Shown here piece after piece: positions 8,330 through 17,238 of a stretch of DNA of 64,000 nucleotides. The notes beneath the pieces are model-generated. The model saw only the letters and a list, made by a program, of their open reading frames with translations. It was not told the DNA's origin and made no database searches. The stretch is taken from assembly GCF_035987325.1 (NCBI RefSeq), contig NZ_CP108488.1, positions 992,001 to 1,056,000 of the forward strand. The letters run 5' to 3'. The position numbers were made by a program, and so were the translations under genes. How positions within the stretch are numbered: position 1 is the first letter of the stretch; every line of letters begins with the position of its first letter. Origin of the DNA: Streptomyces sp. NBC_01244. GTDB taxonomy: Bacteria; Actinomycetota; Actinomycetes; Streptomycetales; Streptomycetaceae.

Positions 8330-9706
8330 CTGGGCGAAGACGCGGGTGAAGTCCCACGGCTGCTGGGCGACGCCCGAGCAGGTGTCGGCTCCGCCGCCGG
8401 TGCAGGGCCGGTCACGATTGACCGACCAGAAGGTCAGCCGCGCGAGGTGACGCTGCTGGGCGTAGCCGAGGATGGTGCGGAAGTCGTCGACGGTCACCGT
8501 CTCGCCGTTGTCGGTGATGCCGTTCATCGAAGAGATGCCGGTGTGGCGGTAGGCGAGGTCGTCCGAGTACCCGTAGGCGTTCTTGACCGCGTTCTTGAGG
8601 CCCTCGGCCGCACGGACGGTGAGCCGGCCCATGTTCTGGCCGGCGCCGCCGAAATTGAACGGCATGATCGTCCAACTGTCCACGGTCAGCCCTGACGCGG
8701 CGGCCCTGCCGATCAGGCTGCTGTCGGGGCCGTTCTGCCCGGTGCCGAAGGTGACGTACAGCTTGATGCCGGGGTTGTTGGCCTTGACGGTCTTCAGCGC
8801 GTCGACCGTGCGCTGCTGGACGGTCGGGCTGTCGTACGCCGCCGCCTCGATGTCGATGTCGATGGCCTTCAGCCCGTACGCGTTGATGACCTTCTGGTAC
8901 GCCGCGGCAAGCTCGCCCGCGCTGCCGCAGGAGCTTTCCAGCTTGTTGCCGCTCCAGCCGCCGAAGGAAGGGATGACGTCGCCGCCGTTCGTCCGCACGG
9001 TGTTGACCGTCTGCTGATCGACGCCTCCGGTCAGCGGTCGGCTACCGTCCCACTGCGGGTTGCAGTAGCCGTTGCTGAGGACGAAGGCGAGCGTGAACCA
9101 CTTGACGCCGGTCGCGTTCGTCACGGTGGTGGGGGTCGGCGGGCTCCCCCAGCCGTTGTACAGGTAGGGCGCCACGGCCATGGCCCCCGGCCCGGGTGGC
9201 GGAGTGTCGCCGCCGCCCGGCGCCGTCCACTTCTGGTTGGCGGCGCCGGTGCAGCTCCAGATCTGCAGCCGGGTGCCGTTGGCCGGACTGTTGCCCGTCG
9301 CGTCCAGACACTTGTCTGCCTGCGGGTTGACGATGTCGCGGGCGGCGGTGGCCGACCACTGCTGGGCGGCGCTGCCGTTGCAGTCCCACAGCTGGATCCG
9401 GGTTCCGTCGGCGGCGCCGCCCGATGCCACGTCCAGGCACTTGCCGAGCGCGCGGATCGTGCCGTCGCCGACGACGTTCCACTGCTGTGCGGTGGTGCCG
9501 TTGCAGTCGTAGAGCTGTACGGCGGTTCCGTTGGCGCCGCTCGCCCCGGCGACGTCGACGCACTTGCCGCCGAGGCCGGTGATCCGGCCGGTCGCCGCTG
9601 CCGCGCCGATCGCGGGATTGCCGCTCAGGCCGGTGACGAGGGCGGCCGCCGCCGCCGTGCCCAGCACACCGCGCACGGTGGGCCTGCGCAGGAGTCTCGT
9701 GGTCAT
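8318..9706 (-). CDS. Secreted GH18 chitinase with N-terminal ricin trefoil
   Basis: A 462-residue enzyme. After a signal peptide (VLGTAAAAALVTGLS) comes a ricin trefoil at residues about 38-165 with three repeats (GGKCVDVAGA, LGKCLDVASGG, ADKCLDATGN). A Pro/Gly linker leads to a GH18 barrel: AVAPYLYNGWG (strand 1), VIPSFGGWSG (strand 3) and the catalytic strand IDIDIEAAAYD, whose Glu is the general acid of the family. Chitin or peptidoglycan-like N-acetylglucosamine polymers are the usual substrates. The ATG overlaps the stop of the upstream GH16 gene as ATGA. Confidence 0.85.
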   Translation of the reverse strand: MTTRLLRRPTVRGVLGTAAAAALVTGLSGNPAIGAAAATGRITGLGGKCVDVAGASGANGTAVQLYDCNGTTAQQWNVVGDGTIRALGKCLDVASGGAADGTRIQLWDCNGSAAQQWSATAARDIVNPQADKCLDATGNSPANGTRLQIWSCTGAANQKWTAPGGGDTPPPGPGAMAVAPYLYNGWGSPPTPTTVTNATGVKWFTLAFVLSNGYCNPQWDGSRPLTGGVDQQTVNTVRTNGGDVIPSFGGWSGNKLESSCGSAGELAAAYQKVINAYGLKAIDIDIEAAAYDSPTVQQRTVDALKTVKANNPGIKLYVTFGTGQNGPDSSLIGRAAASGLTVDSWTIMPFNFGGAGQNMGRLTVRAAEGLKNAVKNAYGYSDDLAYRHTGISSMNGITDNGETVTVDDFRTILGYAQQRHLARLTFWSVNRDRPCTGGGADTCSGVAQQPWDFTRVFAQYNG

Positions 9707-10980
9707 CGGGTCACCGTCCACTTCTGATGGGCGGCCCCGGTGCAGGTCCATATCTGCAGTCGGGTGCCGTTGGCCGAGCTGCCGCCCGAGGCGTCCAGGC
9801 ACTTGTTCGCCTGCGGGTTGACGATGTCCTGAGCGGCGGGAACCGCCCACCGCTGGGCGGCGCTGCCGTTGCACTCCCACAACTGGACCGGCGTACCGTC
9901 GGCCGTACCTCCCGAGGCCACGTCCAGGCACTTGCCGAGTGCGCGGATGGTGCCGTCGGTTCCCACGCTCCAGCGCTGGGCGGCGCTGCCGTTGCAGTCG
10001 TAGAGCTGTACGGGGGTGCCGTTGGCGGTACCGGCGGCCGCGACGTCCACGCACTTGCCGCCGGTTCCGGTGATGGGACCGCCGCCGCCCGGCTGGGCGC
10101 TGTCGGTGCTGACTCGTACGTAGTCGACCAGGAGCTGCTGGGGGAAGACCGTGCTGCCGCCCGGGTCTCCGGGCCAGTAGCCGCCGACCGCGAGGTTGAG
10201 AATGAGGAAGAAGGGCTTGTCGAAGACCCATTGCTTTCCGCCGAGATCGGCGGGGGTGCGGCGCTGGTAGACCGTGCCGTCGACGGACCAGGTGATCGCG
10301 TTGGGGCTCCAGTCGACGGCGAAGGTGTGGAAGGCGTCGGCGAACGCCTGCCCACCGGGCAGGGCGTACCCGGCGCCGATTCCACCGGCGCCGGAGTACC
10401 CGGGACCGTGCAGGGTGCCGTGGACAGTGGACGGTTCGAAGCCCACGTTCTCCATGACGTCGATCTCACCGGAGTTGGGCCAGCCGACCTGGCCGATGTC
10501 GCTGCCGAGCATCCAGAACGCGGGCCACATGCCCTGTCCGCGCGGGATCTTCATCCGGGCCTCGACGCGGCCGTACGTCATCGTGAACTTGTCGGCTGTG
10601 TTCAGCCGTGCGGAGGTGTACTCACATCTTCCGTACCAACACTGGTAGTTGGCCGGGTTCTCACGGCGAGCGGTGATGGCCAGGTGGCCCTGGCCGTCGA
10701 GGGCGGCGTTGCGGTTGCCCGCTGTGTAGTACTGCCGCTCGTGGTTGTTGACGTTGTCGCCCGTCTCGATCTGCCACTTCCCGCCGTCCACGGCGGAGCC
10801 CGCCGGTCCGTCGAATTCGTCGGAGAAGGTGACAGCGGCTGCTGCGGCCGCAGTCGCGGGTGTCCGCGGCGCCTGCGCCGGCGCGGGCGCACCCTGCGCA
10901 AGTCCGGTGGACAGCGACGCGAGGGTGAGGACCGAGACCAGAGACAGCAGCAGGCGTCGGGATAAGTGTGGGGGGTGCAT
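9703..10980 (-). CDS. Secreted GH16 endo-beta-1,3-glucanase with C-terminal ricin trefoil
   Basis: A 425-residue laminarinase-type enzyme. The signal peptide ends around AQGAP. Residues 50-290 are a GH16 jellyroll (VTFSDEFDGPAGS, NNHERQYYT, GMWPAFWMLG) with the catalytic motif GEIDVMENVG, in which the two Glu act as nucleophile and acid/base. Residues 300-425 form a ricin trefoil whose sequence is very close to that of the neighbouring chitinase, so the two carbohydrate-binding modules share recent ancestry. ATG 10980 follows AAGGGAGAGTC. First gene of the operon; the putative promoter lies about 145 bp upstream. Confidence 0.9.
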   Translation of the reverse strand: MHPPHLSRRLLLSLVSVLTLASLSTGLAQGAPAPAQAPRTPATAAAAAAVTFSDEFDGPAGSAVDGGKWQIETGDNVNNHERQYYTAGNRNAALDGQGHLAITARRENPANYQCWYGRCEYTSARLNTADKFTMTYGRVEARMKIPRGQGMWPAFWMLGSDIGQVGWPNSGEIDVMENVGFEPSTVHGTLHGPGYSGAGGIGAGYALPGGQAFADAFHTFAVDWSPNAITWSVDGTVYQRRTPADLGGKQWVFDKPFFLILNLAVGGYWPGDPGGSTVFPQQLLVDYVRVSTDSAQPGGGGPITGTGGKCVDVAAAGTANGTPVQLYDCNGSAAQRWSVGTDGTIRALGKCLDVASGGTADGTPVQLWECNGSAAQRWAVPAAQDIVNPQANKCLDASGGSSANGTRLQIWTCTGAAHQKWTVTR

Positions 10981-11125
10981 GACTCTCCCTTCCAGGGAGC
11001 ATGGCGGATATATCGCCCCATGGCATGCATATGACAACGCCGGGCGTGGGGGCCCGCACGGTTGTCGCACCGACAGGGATGGGGAGCGAGGAGTCGAGCC
11101 CGGGGGACCCTTCCATCACAAAATG

Positions 11126-11154
11126 ATTTAAGTAGTGAACGAAAACCCTGTCAA
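11126..11154 (-). promoter_or_regulatory. Putative promoter of the GH16-GH18-beta-helix-ThuA operon
   Basis: Read on the minus strand, a perfect TTGACA (-35, 11154-11149) and TTAAAT (-10, 11131-11126; 4 of 6 matches) are exactly 17 bp apart, in a locally AT-rich patch. The start codon at 10980 is about 140 bp downstream, leaving a long leader that includes a GGCGGATATATCGCC near-palindrome which could be an operator. Confidence 0.5.
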
Positions 11155-11764
11155 GGGCTTGGTATGGACCACATTCATGAACGCGGCCGTCTCGGCGTGG
11201 CCTCAAGATCAGATAGCGTGCGGGCCTTCGGGACGCCGGGGCTTCGCCCGGCCCGTAGGCAAGCACTCGCCCGTCCGCGACTCGGCGGGCCCGAGGGCCC
11301 TCCCGGTCGCGCGCCGCCGGGCAACCCCGGCGGCCTGCTCGACGAGCGTCGCGGATCGACGGGAACGGCGTCCGGTTCCCCCTTCGGGCCGTGACATGCA
11401 TCACGGCCCGCATGTCACCCTGCGGCCCTCCGTGGAGATCCATTGCCTTGGGACATTTCACCGCATGTCCCTGTTTGAGATTGACATGCCTCACTCCGCC
11501 GGAAACGGAATTCGACGCTCCCTTTCCCTCGGCTCCAACAGGGCCGACAGGGCTGGGTTCTGGCGGCAGGCCAGGTGGGCGCCGCCGTGGCCGCGCCGCG
11601 GAGATGCACGATCTTCCGGCCGTTTCAAGCCCGGCCCCGAACACCCCGCGCGCCCGAGCGGCAGCGGCTTGCCAGGCCGCTGGAGGGCTTCTAAGAATGG
11701 CGATTCCTCCGGCGCCTTCGCGGTCCGGCGCCGGGAGCTTCGCGATCACCGAGTGAGGTCCCGC
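11155..11764. other. Non-coding interval between divergent promoters
   Basis: No supported gene. Open frames on both strands are Arg-rich shadows of the high GC content. A TTGACA at 11481-11486 on the plus strand lacks a convincing -10 box. The leader of the CAP-domain gene must lie in the right half. Confidence 0.5.
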
Positions 11765-12493
11765 ATGAAGAAGCACCGTAAGAAGACGCACCGCAGGAAA
11801 ATAGCCGTCGCTGTCGGAGCACTGGCCCTCGTGGCCGTACCGACCGCGGCTAGTGCCTGCCTCGACCCACAGGGAACCGGCCCGATGCGGTCCGTCGTGT
11901 CCGAGCGGGACAGCCGTCCCTGGCACGGCGACCCTGGTGTGCAGCAGCCCGTGGAGGCCCCGGTTCAGGCCGACGCCCCCGCCGTGATCGTCGAGCAGTC
12001 GCCCGTCCAGCAGCCCGCCGAGTACGCGCCTCCCGCGCAGACCGAGGCGCAGCAGCCGGTGGAGCCGCCCGCCGAGCCGACTGGAGCCCCCGAACCCTCG
12101 GACTCCGCGGCACCCTCCGGTGCCGTGGCCGAGGTCCTCGCGCTCGTCAACAAGGAGCGCGCCGCGGTCGGGTGCCCCGTACTCACCGTGAACGAGAAGC
12201 TCACGAAGGCCGCGCAGGACCACAGTGAGGACATGGCCGCCCACTCCAACATGTCCCACACCGGCTCCGACGGATCCGACCCGGGCCAGCGGATCACCCG
12301 GGCCGGCTACCAGTGGCGCACGTACGCCGAGAACGTCGCGTACGGCTACCCCACCGCCGCCCAGGTCATGGAGGGCTGGATGAACAGCCCGGGCCACAAG
12401 CGGAACATCCTCGACTGCAACGTCAAGGAGATCGGCATCGGCCTCGCGCAGCCCGGCCAGTACTGGACACAGGACTTCGGCGCCACCCGCTGA
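11765..12493 (+). CDS. Secreted CAP-domain (SCP/PR1) protein
   Basis: A protein of 242 residues starting at ATG 11765 with a very basic N-terminus (KKHRKKTHRRK) and a signal segment ending at TAASA; a Cys follows directly, so lipidation is possible but the lipobox is weak. A low-complexity Gln/Pro/Glu linker (residues 55-118) projects the C-terminal CAP domain (residues 120-242), which shows LALVNKERAAVGCPVL, HSEDMAAHSNMSHTG and ENVAYGYPTAAQVMEGWMNS, with the His/Glu cluster of the family. Actinobacterial CAP proteins are extracellular; their reaction is unsettled. It stands alone, divergent from the carbohydrate operon. Confidence 0.85.
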   Translation: MKKHRKKTHRRKIAVAVGALALVAVPTAASACLDPQGTGPMRSVVSERDSRPWHGDPGVQQPVEAPVQADAPAVIVEQSPVQQPAEYAPPAQTEAQQPVEPPAEPTGAPEPSDSAAPSGAVAEVLALVNKERAAVGCPVLTVNEKLTKAAQDHSEDMAAHSNMSHTGSDGSDPGQRITRAGYQWRTYAENVAYGYPTAAQVMEGWMNSPGHKRNILDCNVKEIGIGLAQPGQYWTQDFGATR

Positions 12494-13123
12494 TCCGATC
12501 GCGGATCGCCGGGCATCGAGCAGCGGCAGCCGGAGGGCCTCCAGCCAGGAAGGGCGATGGTCCGGCCATCATCGTGTATCCGAAGCGGACCAGGCCGGGC
12601 GCCCCACCGATTCGGCCACCTTGCCACGTGCCCGGGCCGCCGACCCGGCGGGTCGCGCTCCGCGGCCTCCGGCGGGGTGGCCGGGACTGTCGACCGGCAG
12701 GCACACTCTCCCGGCACCGGGTCACAGCCGAGGTCGAGGAGTGCGTTCTCCACGACCTCTGTGAGCGCGGGATGGCTCCAGTACCCGAGGACTGTCCGAG
12801 GGTGACGGCGTCGATGCCCGGTGCCGCCGCCAGGACGAGGGGCTGGATGGGTACGGAGGCCTGCGCGCCCATCAGGTGGGCGCGCAGGCTCCGTCCAGTG
12901 CCGGGGTCTGTGAGCACCTCGCCAAAGCCGGCGGTGCCCCACCCTGTAGCCCAGCCCTCTCCCCCGGCAGTCCTGCTCGGTGGCGCCGCCGCATCCGCCG
13001 AAGCGGTGCCCGCAAGCTGAGCGGCACGCCCTCAACGCCATGCTGCCGACACGCCCGGCCGGCCCCCTCCTACGGGCGGCTTCGTCCACTTCGACCGTGC
13101 TTCCGGGCGGGCGGCCCCGCCCC

Positions 13124-13177
13124 CTCCGTTGGTTCCGCCGCCTCCGTTGGTTCCGCCGTCTCCGTTGGTTCCGCCGT
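13124..13177. repeat. Three tandem 18-bp units
   Basis: Units CTCCGTTGGTTCCGCCGY start at 13124, 13142 and 13160 and differ at the last base only. On the minus strand one frame reads as a Gly-Gly-Thr-Asn-Gly repeat, so this may be the linker of a lost secreted protein. Confidence 0.75.
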
Positions 13178-13490
13178 CTCCGCCGGACGTACGGCACAGG
13201 GCGCGCGGCTCGATGGGTATGCGCGCATGGAGCCACACCTCTACCGGCGGTCGTGGCGCCCGCCTGCCGTGCGGCGGGATGGCAGCCGCCTTGCCCGAGC
13301 TCATCCCGCCCCGCGCATCGGCCGCTGGGCCGCCGCGGGCCAGACGCTCCGTCAGTGGGCCGTGGAGCACGCCTCCGTGCTCCGCCGCGCCGACCGGGCA
13401 GCGCCTTCCTCACGGGTCGTGACCAAGGGAATTCGACAGGTAGTAATTAGGTGAATCCTTGACTGAATTCCCGTCAACAGGACTCCACTT

Positions 13491-13509
13491 GTTATCTCGA
13501 TTAGATAAC
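13491..13509. promoter_or_regulatory. Inverted repeat, possible operator of the protease gene
   Basis: GTTATCT-CGATT-AGATAAC is a perfect 7-bp dyad in an AT-rich stretch. A weaker dyad TTGAC (13459) / GTCAA (13477) lies just upstream. Both precede the putative promoter at 13543-13571 and could bind a repressor or activator. Confidence 0.4.
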
Positions 13510-13542
13510 GACTGACCTTGATAAGGCCTGGACCAATGTCGC

Positions 13543-13571
13543 TTGACGCGCGTAACTCGCCTTGTTTTATT
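13543..13571 (+). promoter_or_regulatory. Putative promoter of the secreted metalloprotease gene
   Basis: TTGACG and TTTATT are separated by 17 bp. Transcription would start near 13578, about 135 bp before the ATG at 13713. Confidence 0.4.
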
Positions 13572-13712
13572 GCTTGTTGAGTGTTCATCAGATCCGACGG
13601 ACAGGTAACGGAACGATTTCTCGAACCGCACCCCTCTTTGTCCGAATTCTCCGCCGTATTCGTCTGGCAGGCTTCCGCGCACCCACTCATCCGACGCTTA
13701 CTTGAGGTGCCC

Positions 13713-15770
13713 ATGACAGAACGACGCAGACGGCGTGAACACCGCCGCAAACCGCGGCGGTTGATGCTCCTCACCGCCGCCATGGCCTCGGCGGCGGTGA
13801 TCGCCGCCGGCATCGCCTACTCCGGACTGGGTGATGGTGCCCAGGCCGTGTCCGTACAAGCCGGTACGGAGGCCGCCGCACCGGCCGCCGCGCCCGCCCG
13901 GGACCAGGAGCCCGAACCCCTCGCGGCCGCGCCCGCAAACGAGACCGCGCGCGGCATGGTCTACGACGGTCTGGCCCCCGCCCCGAAGGGCGACCGGTGT
14001 GCCGGCGTTTACCGGACCGGCGCGGGTCTGTGTACCCACGGCCCCGACGCCCCGCCCAAGGGCGTCGACATAACGAAGGACATCCCGCCCGCGGTCAAGG
14101 CCTCGGCACCGGCGGCCGATCCGGCCCGCCCCGCCGCCGACGACCCGGCGGTCGGCGAAGGCGGCGGGCGTCCTCAGGACGCGCCCGCGGCCGACGCCGA
14201 CCGCGCGGCCGACAAGTCCGCCGCGCCCGCGCCCTCCGCCGCCGGCCAGTCCGTCGCCGCCGTCGCAGCCGGCCCCGCGGGCCAGACCGTCCAGTGCGAC
14301 GGAGACGGCAGCACGGGCAACCGCGTCCAGGTCGTGTACGTCCACGGCCCCGGCCGTGACCGCTACTCCCAGTACGTGGCCTCGTTCCGCAAATGGGCGG
14401 CCGACGCCGACCTCATCTACTCCGCCAGCGCCCAAGAGACCGGAGGCGTCCGGCACATCCGCTACGTGACGGCCGCCGACTGCACCCCGGCCGTGCTCAA
14501 CATCGAGCTCCCGGACTCCGCGCTCGCGGAGTTCAGCGCGACCAACGCCGCCCTCGCCGGCAAGGGGCTCGACCGCCGCGACCGCAAGTACATGATCTTC
14601 GCGGACACCCAGGTCTACTGCGGCATAGGCACCTTCAACGGCGACGAGCGGCCCGGCCAGGCCAACCTGAGCAACTTCGGTCCCTCCTACGGGCGTACGG
14701 ACTCCGGCTGCTGGGGCGGCCACACCGCGGCGCACGAACTCGGCCACAACCTGGGCGCGGTCAACAACAGCGCCCCGAACACCAGCCGCGGCGCGCACTG
14801 CACCGACGAGTTCGACGTCATGTGCTATTCGGACACCCCGTACTACCCGCAGATGCGCAACATCTGCACCAACCAGGCCGCCGAGAACATCCTGGACTGC
14901 AACCACGACGACTACTTCCACACCAGCCCCAAGGCCGGCAGTTACCTGGCCACGCACTGGAACATCGCCGACAACCAGTTCCTGATGAAGAACAAGGGCG
15001 GCGGCGGCACCGACCCCGGTCCGAACCCGAGCCCCTCGCCGACCAAGAAGCCGACGCCCAGCCCGACCAAGAAGCCCACGGGTGGACCCGCCGTGACGGT
15101 CGGCCAGATCCAGTCGGACTCCGCCGTCGTGAGCTGGCCCAAGGTCGAGGGAGCAGCCTGGTACCAGGTCCTGTTGAACGGCAAGCACCTGGGCTGGGTC
15201 CAGTCCCCGGTGCTGCGCGTCTACAACCTCCGGCCCGACACCTCCTACGCGGTCGCCGTCTCCGTCCGCGACAACGCCGGCCGGGACAGCGGAGCCGGCA
15301 AGGCCGCGTCCTTCCGCACCAAGGGCACCGGTGGCGGCGCGACCACCCCCGGGACCCGGTACCTGCTCGGGAACGGCAGCACCGGCATGGCCGCCGAGGT
15401 GTGGGGCGGGCGCGGCGCCGACGGCACCGTGCTCGTCGGGGCGCGCGCCAACGGGTACGCGCAGCAGCAGTGGTACTTCGACGACGCGGGCAGCGGACTG
15501 GTCCGCATCCGCTCTGCGGTCTCCGGCAAGTGCCTGCAGCCGGGCGGTACTCCCGCCGCGGGCATGTGGGTCGCGCAGCAGCCCTGCGGCCGCGCCGGTG
15601 CGCAGAGCTGGAAGCTGACCACCCGCGGTGGCGCGGTGAGCGTCACCGACCCGAGCGGCGGCTTCGCGCTGACCGTGAGCAGCCGTCCCTACTACGGGAA
15701 CTGGCTGCTCGACCTCCAGCGCGCGGACGGCCGGGCCCCGCAGGTCTGGACCGTGCAGAAGGTCGGCTGA
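13713..15770 (+). CDS. Secreted HExxH metalloprotease with FnIII and ricin-like domains
   Basis: A 685-residue protein starting at ATG 13713 after GAGGTG, with an Arg-rich signal peptide and an Ala/Pro-rich propeptide-like region to about residue 190. The peptidase domain holds HELGHNLGAVNN (His341, Glu342, His345) and DVMCYSD, a likely Met-turn, as in metzincins. The position of the third zinc ligand in HExxHxxGxx(H/D) is Asn351; a histidine in GAHCTDEF may substitute, as in related Streptomyces proteases. A PSPTKKPT linker, an FnIII domain (residues about 455-545) and a ricin-type trefoil (560-685) follow. Role: extracellular proteolysis with substrate-targeting modules. Confidence 0.8.
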   Translation: MTERRRRREHRRKPRRLMLLTAAMASAAVIAAGIAYSGLGDGAQAVSVQAGTEAAAPAAAPARDQEPEPLAAAPANETARGMVYDGLAPAPKGDRCAGVYRTGAGLCTHGPDAPPKGVDITKDIPPAVKASAPAADPARPAADDPAVGEGGGRPQDAPAADADRAADKSAAPAPSAAGQSVAAVAAGPAGQTVQCDGDGSTGNRVQVVYVHGPGRDRYSQYVASFRKWAADADLIYSASAQETGGVRHIRYVTAADCTPAVLNIELPDSALAEFSATNAALAGKGLDRRDRKYMIFADTQVYCGIGTFNGDERPGQANLSNFGPSYGRTDSGCWGGHTAAHELGHNLGAVNNSAPNTSRGAHCTDEFDVMCYSDTPYYPQMRNICTNQAAENILDCNHDDYFHTSPKAGSYLATHWNIADNQFLMKNKGGGGTDPGPNPSPSPTKKPTPSPTKKPTGGPAVTVGQIQSDSAVVSWPKVEGAAWYQVLLNGKHLGWVQSPVLRVYNLRPDTSYAVAVSVRDNAGRDSGAGKAASFRTKGTGGGATTPGTRYLLGNGSTGMAAEVWGGRGADGTVLVGARANGYAQQQWYFDDAGSGLVRIRSAVSGKCLQPGGTPAAGMWVAQQPCGRAGAQSWKLTTRGGAVSVTDPSGGFALTVSSRPYYGNWLLDLQRADGRAPQVWTVQKVG

Positions 15771-15802
15771 CCCCGACAGCCTTCTGAAGTCCCCTCTGGC
15801 GT

Positions 15803-15823
15803 ACGGCCGCGTCGCGCGGCCGT
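15803..15823 (+). terminator. Stem-loop after the metalloprotease gene
   Basis: ACGGCCGCG-TCG-CGCGGCCGT is a perfect 9-bp stem 33 bp after the protease stop, without a T tract. The next gene starts at 15856, so it may separate or attenuate transcription. Confidence 0.5.
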
Positions 15824-15855
15824 CCGCCGGCCCCTCACCCCACCCGGAGCACGCC

Positions 15856-16482
15856 ATGATGCGCATGCGAATCGCTTTCCAGGCCGCCCTGACCGCCGTC
15901 GGTCTGATCCTCCTGTCCCCGGCCGTGGCGCACGCCCACGGCGACACCGTGAAGGTGGTGGTCACCGGGCAGCGGGAAGGCCACGTCACCGCGGAGGTCA
16001 CCTGGGAGAACGACGGCGACGCCGTCGAAGAGGCGGTCGCCGCCACCGTGAACGCGGTCAGCGCCGACGGGGCCCGCACGCTGGGGCCCTGGCGGCTGGT
16101 GCGCGATCCCGCCGCGACGCCGGCCGGCTGGACCACGGTCGAGTCCCTGCCGCCCGGTGCCTGGAAGGTCAGCGTGGACGTGGGCTTCCCCGCCCTCGGC
16201 CACGGCGAACTCGAAGTCGGCGTACCGGTGGTAGACCCGGCCCCGACCACCGGCACCCCGGATCCGCGTCCCGCCGACCCGTCGTCCGCGCCGTCCACGC
16301 CGTCCACGCCGACCGGGACGCAGGCTCAGACCCCGATTCCGGCACCTGCGACGGCCTCCGAGTCCCCGGCGGAACCCGGCACGGGTCCCGCCGTCTGGTG
16401 GACAACGGCGGGAGTGGCGGCAACGGCCCTGGCCGGGGCGGCCGTCGGCATCCTCCTGCGCCGCAGGCGGGCGCGCGGCTAG
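15856..16482 (+). CDS. Sortase-like or membrane-anchored surface protein
   Basis: A protein of 208 residues: signal peptide ending AVAHAHG, an Ig-like beta domain (DTVKVVVTGQREGHVTAEVTWEND and WKVSVDVGFPALG, about residues 27-125), a Thr/Pro-rich wall-spanning linker, then one transmembrane helix (VWWTTAGVAATALAGAAVGI) and a basic tail RRRRARG. The mature N-terminus begins at a His-Gly after the signal, as in CopC-like proteins, but no copper ligands can be assigned. ATG 15856 follows GGAGCACGCC. Function unknown. Confidence 0.65.
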   Translation: MMRMRIAFQAALTAVGLILLSPAVAHAHGDTVKVVVTGQREGHVTAEVTWENDGDAVEEAVAATVNAVSADGARTLGPWRLVRDPAATPAGWTTVESLPPGAWKVSVDVGFPALGHGELEVGVPVVDPAPTTGTPDPRPADPSSAPSTPSTPTGTQAQTPIPAPATASESPAEPGTGPAVWWTTAGVAATALAGAAVGILLRRRRARG

Positions 16483-16575
16483 ACCGTCTAGAGGAGTGCC
16501 GACCGCACCTGGCTCCCGGCTCCGGCCTGCGTCCCACGGGATGCGAGCCGGACTTCCGGGATCGTGCGCGTGGGA

Positions 16576-16881
16576 TCAGCAGGGCCCGTTGTCGGTCCAC
16601 ACTCCGTCCGGGCCGCTGGTGGAGGGGTCCTCGTTCAGGCTCCACCACCTGTTCGTGTAGGTCCGGCCCTTCCAGGAGACCTGGAAGCCCTTGTCCGGGT
16701 AGACGGTGTCGGCGTTCCAGCTCGGCGCGGTGCAGGTGCCCGGCGTCGAGGACGGGGAGGACGACGGCGAGCCCGCGAGCTCCCAGATCATGGTGCCACC
16801 GGCGCCCTGGTCCATGACGTAGTCGGCCTTGGCGGCCACGGACTGCTCGTCCTCCGTGGAGAGGAACACCTTCTGTCGCCG
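16576..16881 (-). pseudogene. GH18 chitinase, C-terminal remnant with CBM5/12
   Basis: About 100 codons survive. They begin at the last beta strand of a GH18 barrel ([12 protein letters not shown], then [14 protein letters not shown]) and continue through a Ser/Pro linker to a chitin-binding CBM5/12 module ([16 protein letters not shown] and [13 protein letters not shown]). The catalytic DxxDxDxE half is absent. Upstream the frame meets an unrelated PTS gene fragment, so a deletion end point lies close to 16878. The fragment has no plausible start. Confidence 0.8.
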
Positions 16882-17165
16882 TGCAGGTGGGCCAGGACCC
16901 GGCGGCCGACCTGGCGCACGTCGGCCGCACGTTTCGCGAGGGTGGGATCGTCGAGCGAGCCGGTGACCGCGGCGTAGCTGTCGATGGCCTGGCGGGCCGC
17001 CACGGAGGAGGGCAGCCCCCGACGGGCCCGCTCGACCGCCTGCCCCCGCAGGTCCTCGTCGAGTGCGATGTAGCCGTTGACCTCCATGATGTCGGCCGTA
17101 CCGAGTTTCCGTACGCTGTCCAGGCCGGCCTCAAGGGCTCCCGCGAACGCTTCCGCCTCGACGGT
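16876..17165 (-). pseudogene. PTS enzyme I (PtsI/DhaM-like) internal remnant
   Basis: The minus-strand translation [52 protein letters not shown] and [19 protein letters not shown] matches the helical N-terminal half of enzyme I, including the conserved ERAADVRDI-type segment. That domain binds HPr in the phosphoenolpyruvate sugar phosphotransferase system, or belongs to the multi-domain DhaM. Both the active-site histidine region and the PEP-binding barrel are gone. It is spliced to the chitinase remnant in a different frame. Confidence 0.65.
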
Positions 17166-17238
17166 GTACGGAGCCCGGCCCTGATTCGCGCTCCCGGACC
17201 GACGGCCTCGATGGCCGTCGGCCGGGGAGCAGGGGGCG

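Larger units (their letters stand above)
12494..13712. other. 1.2-kb interval: degraded sequence and an AT-rich control region
   Basis: No intact gene. Minus-strand frames in 12.5-12.9 kb contain protein-like pieces in different frames (RAHLMGAQASVP and LTEVVENALLDLG), suggesting a frameshifted relic of an unrecognised gene. Three exact or near-exact 18-bp units lie at 13124-13177. From about 13430 to 13690 the sequence becomes strikingly AT-rich and carries the inverted repeats and promoter of the downstream protease gene. Confidence 0.45.

Noticed and set aside
12423..12917. Minus-strand gene of 164 codons
   Set aside because: Only the first 40 codons look protein-like; the rest is Arg/Ser-rich and a better continuation lies in another frame, so it is at best a decayed relic.
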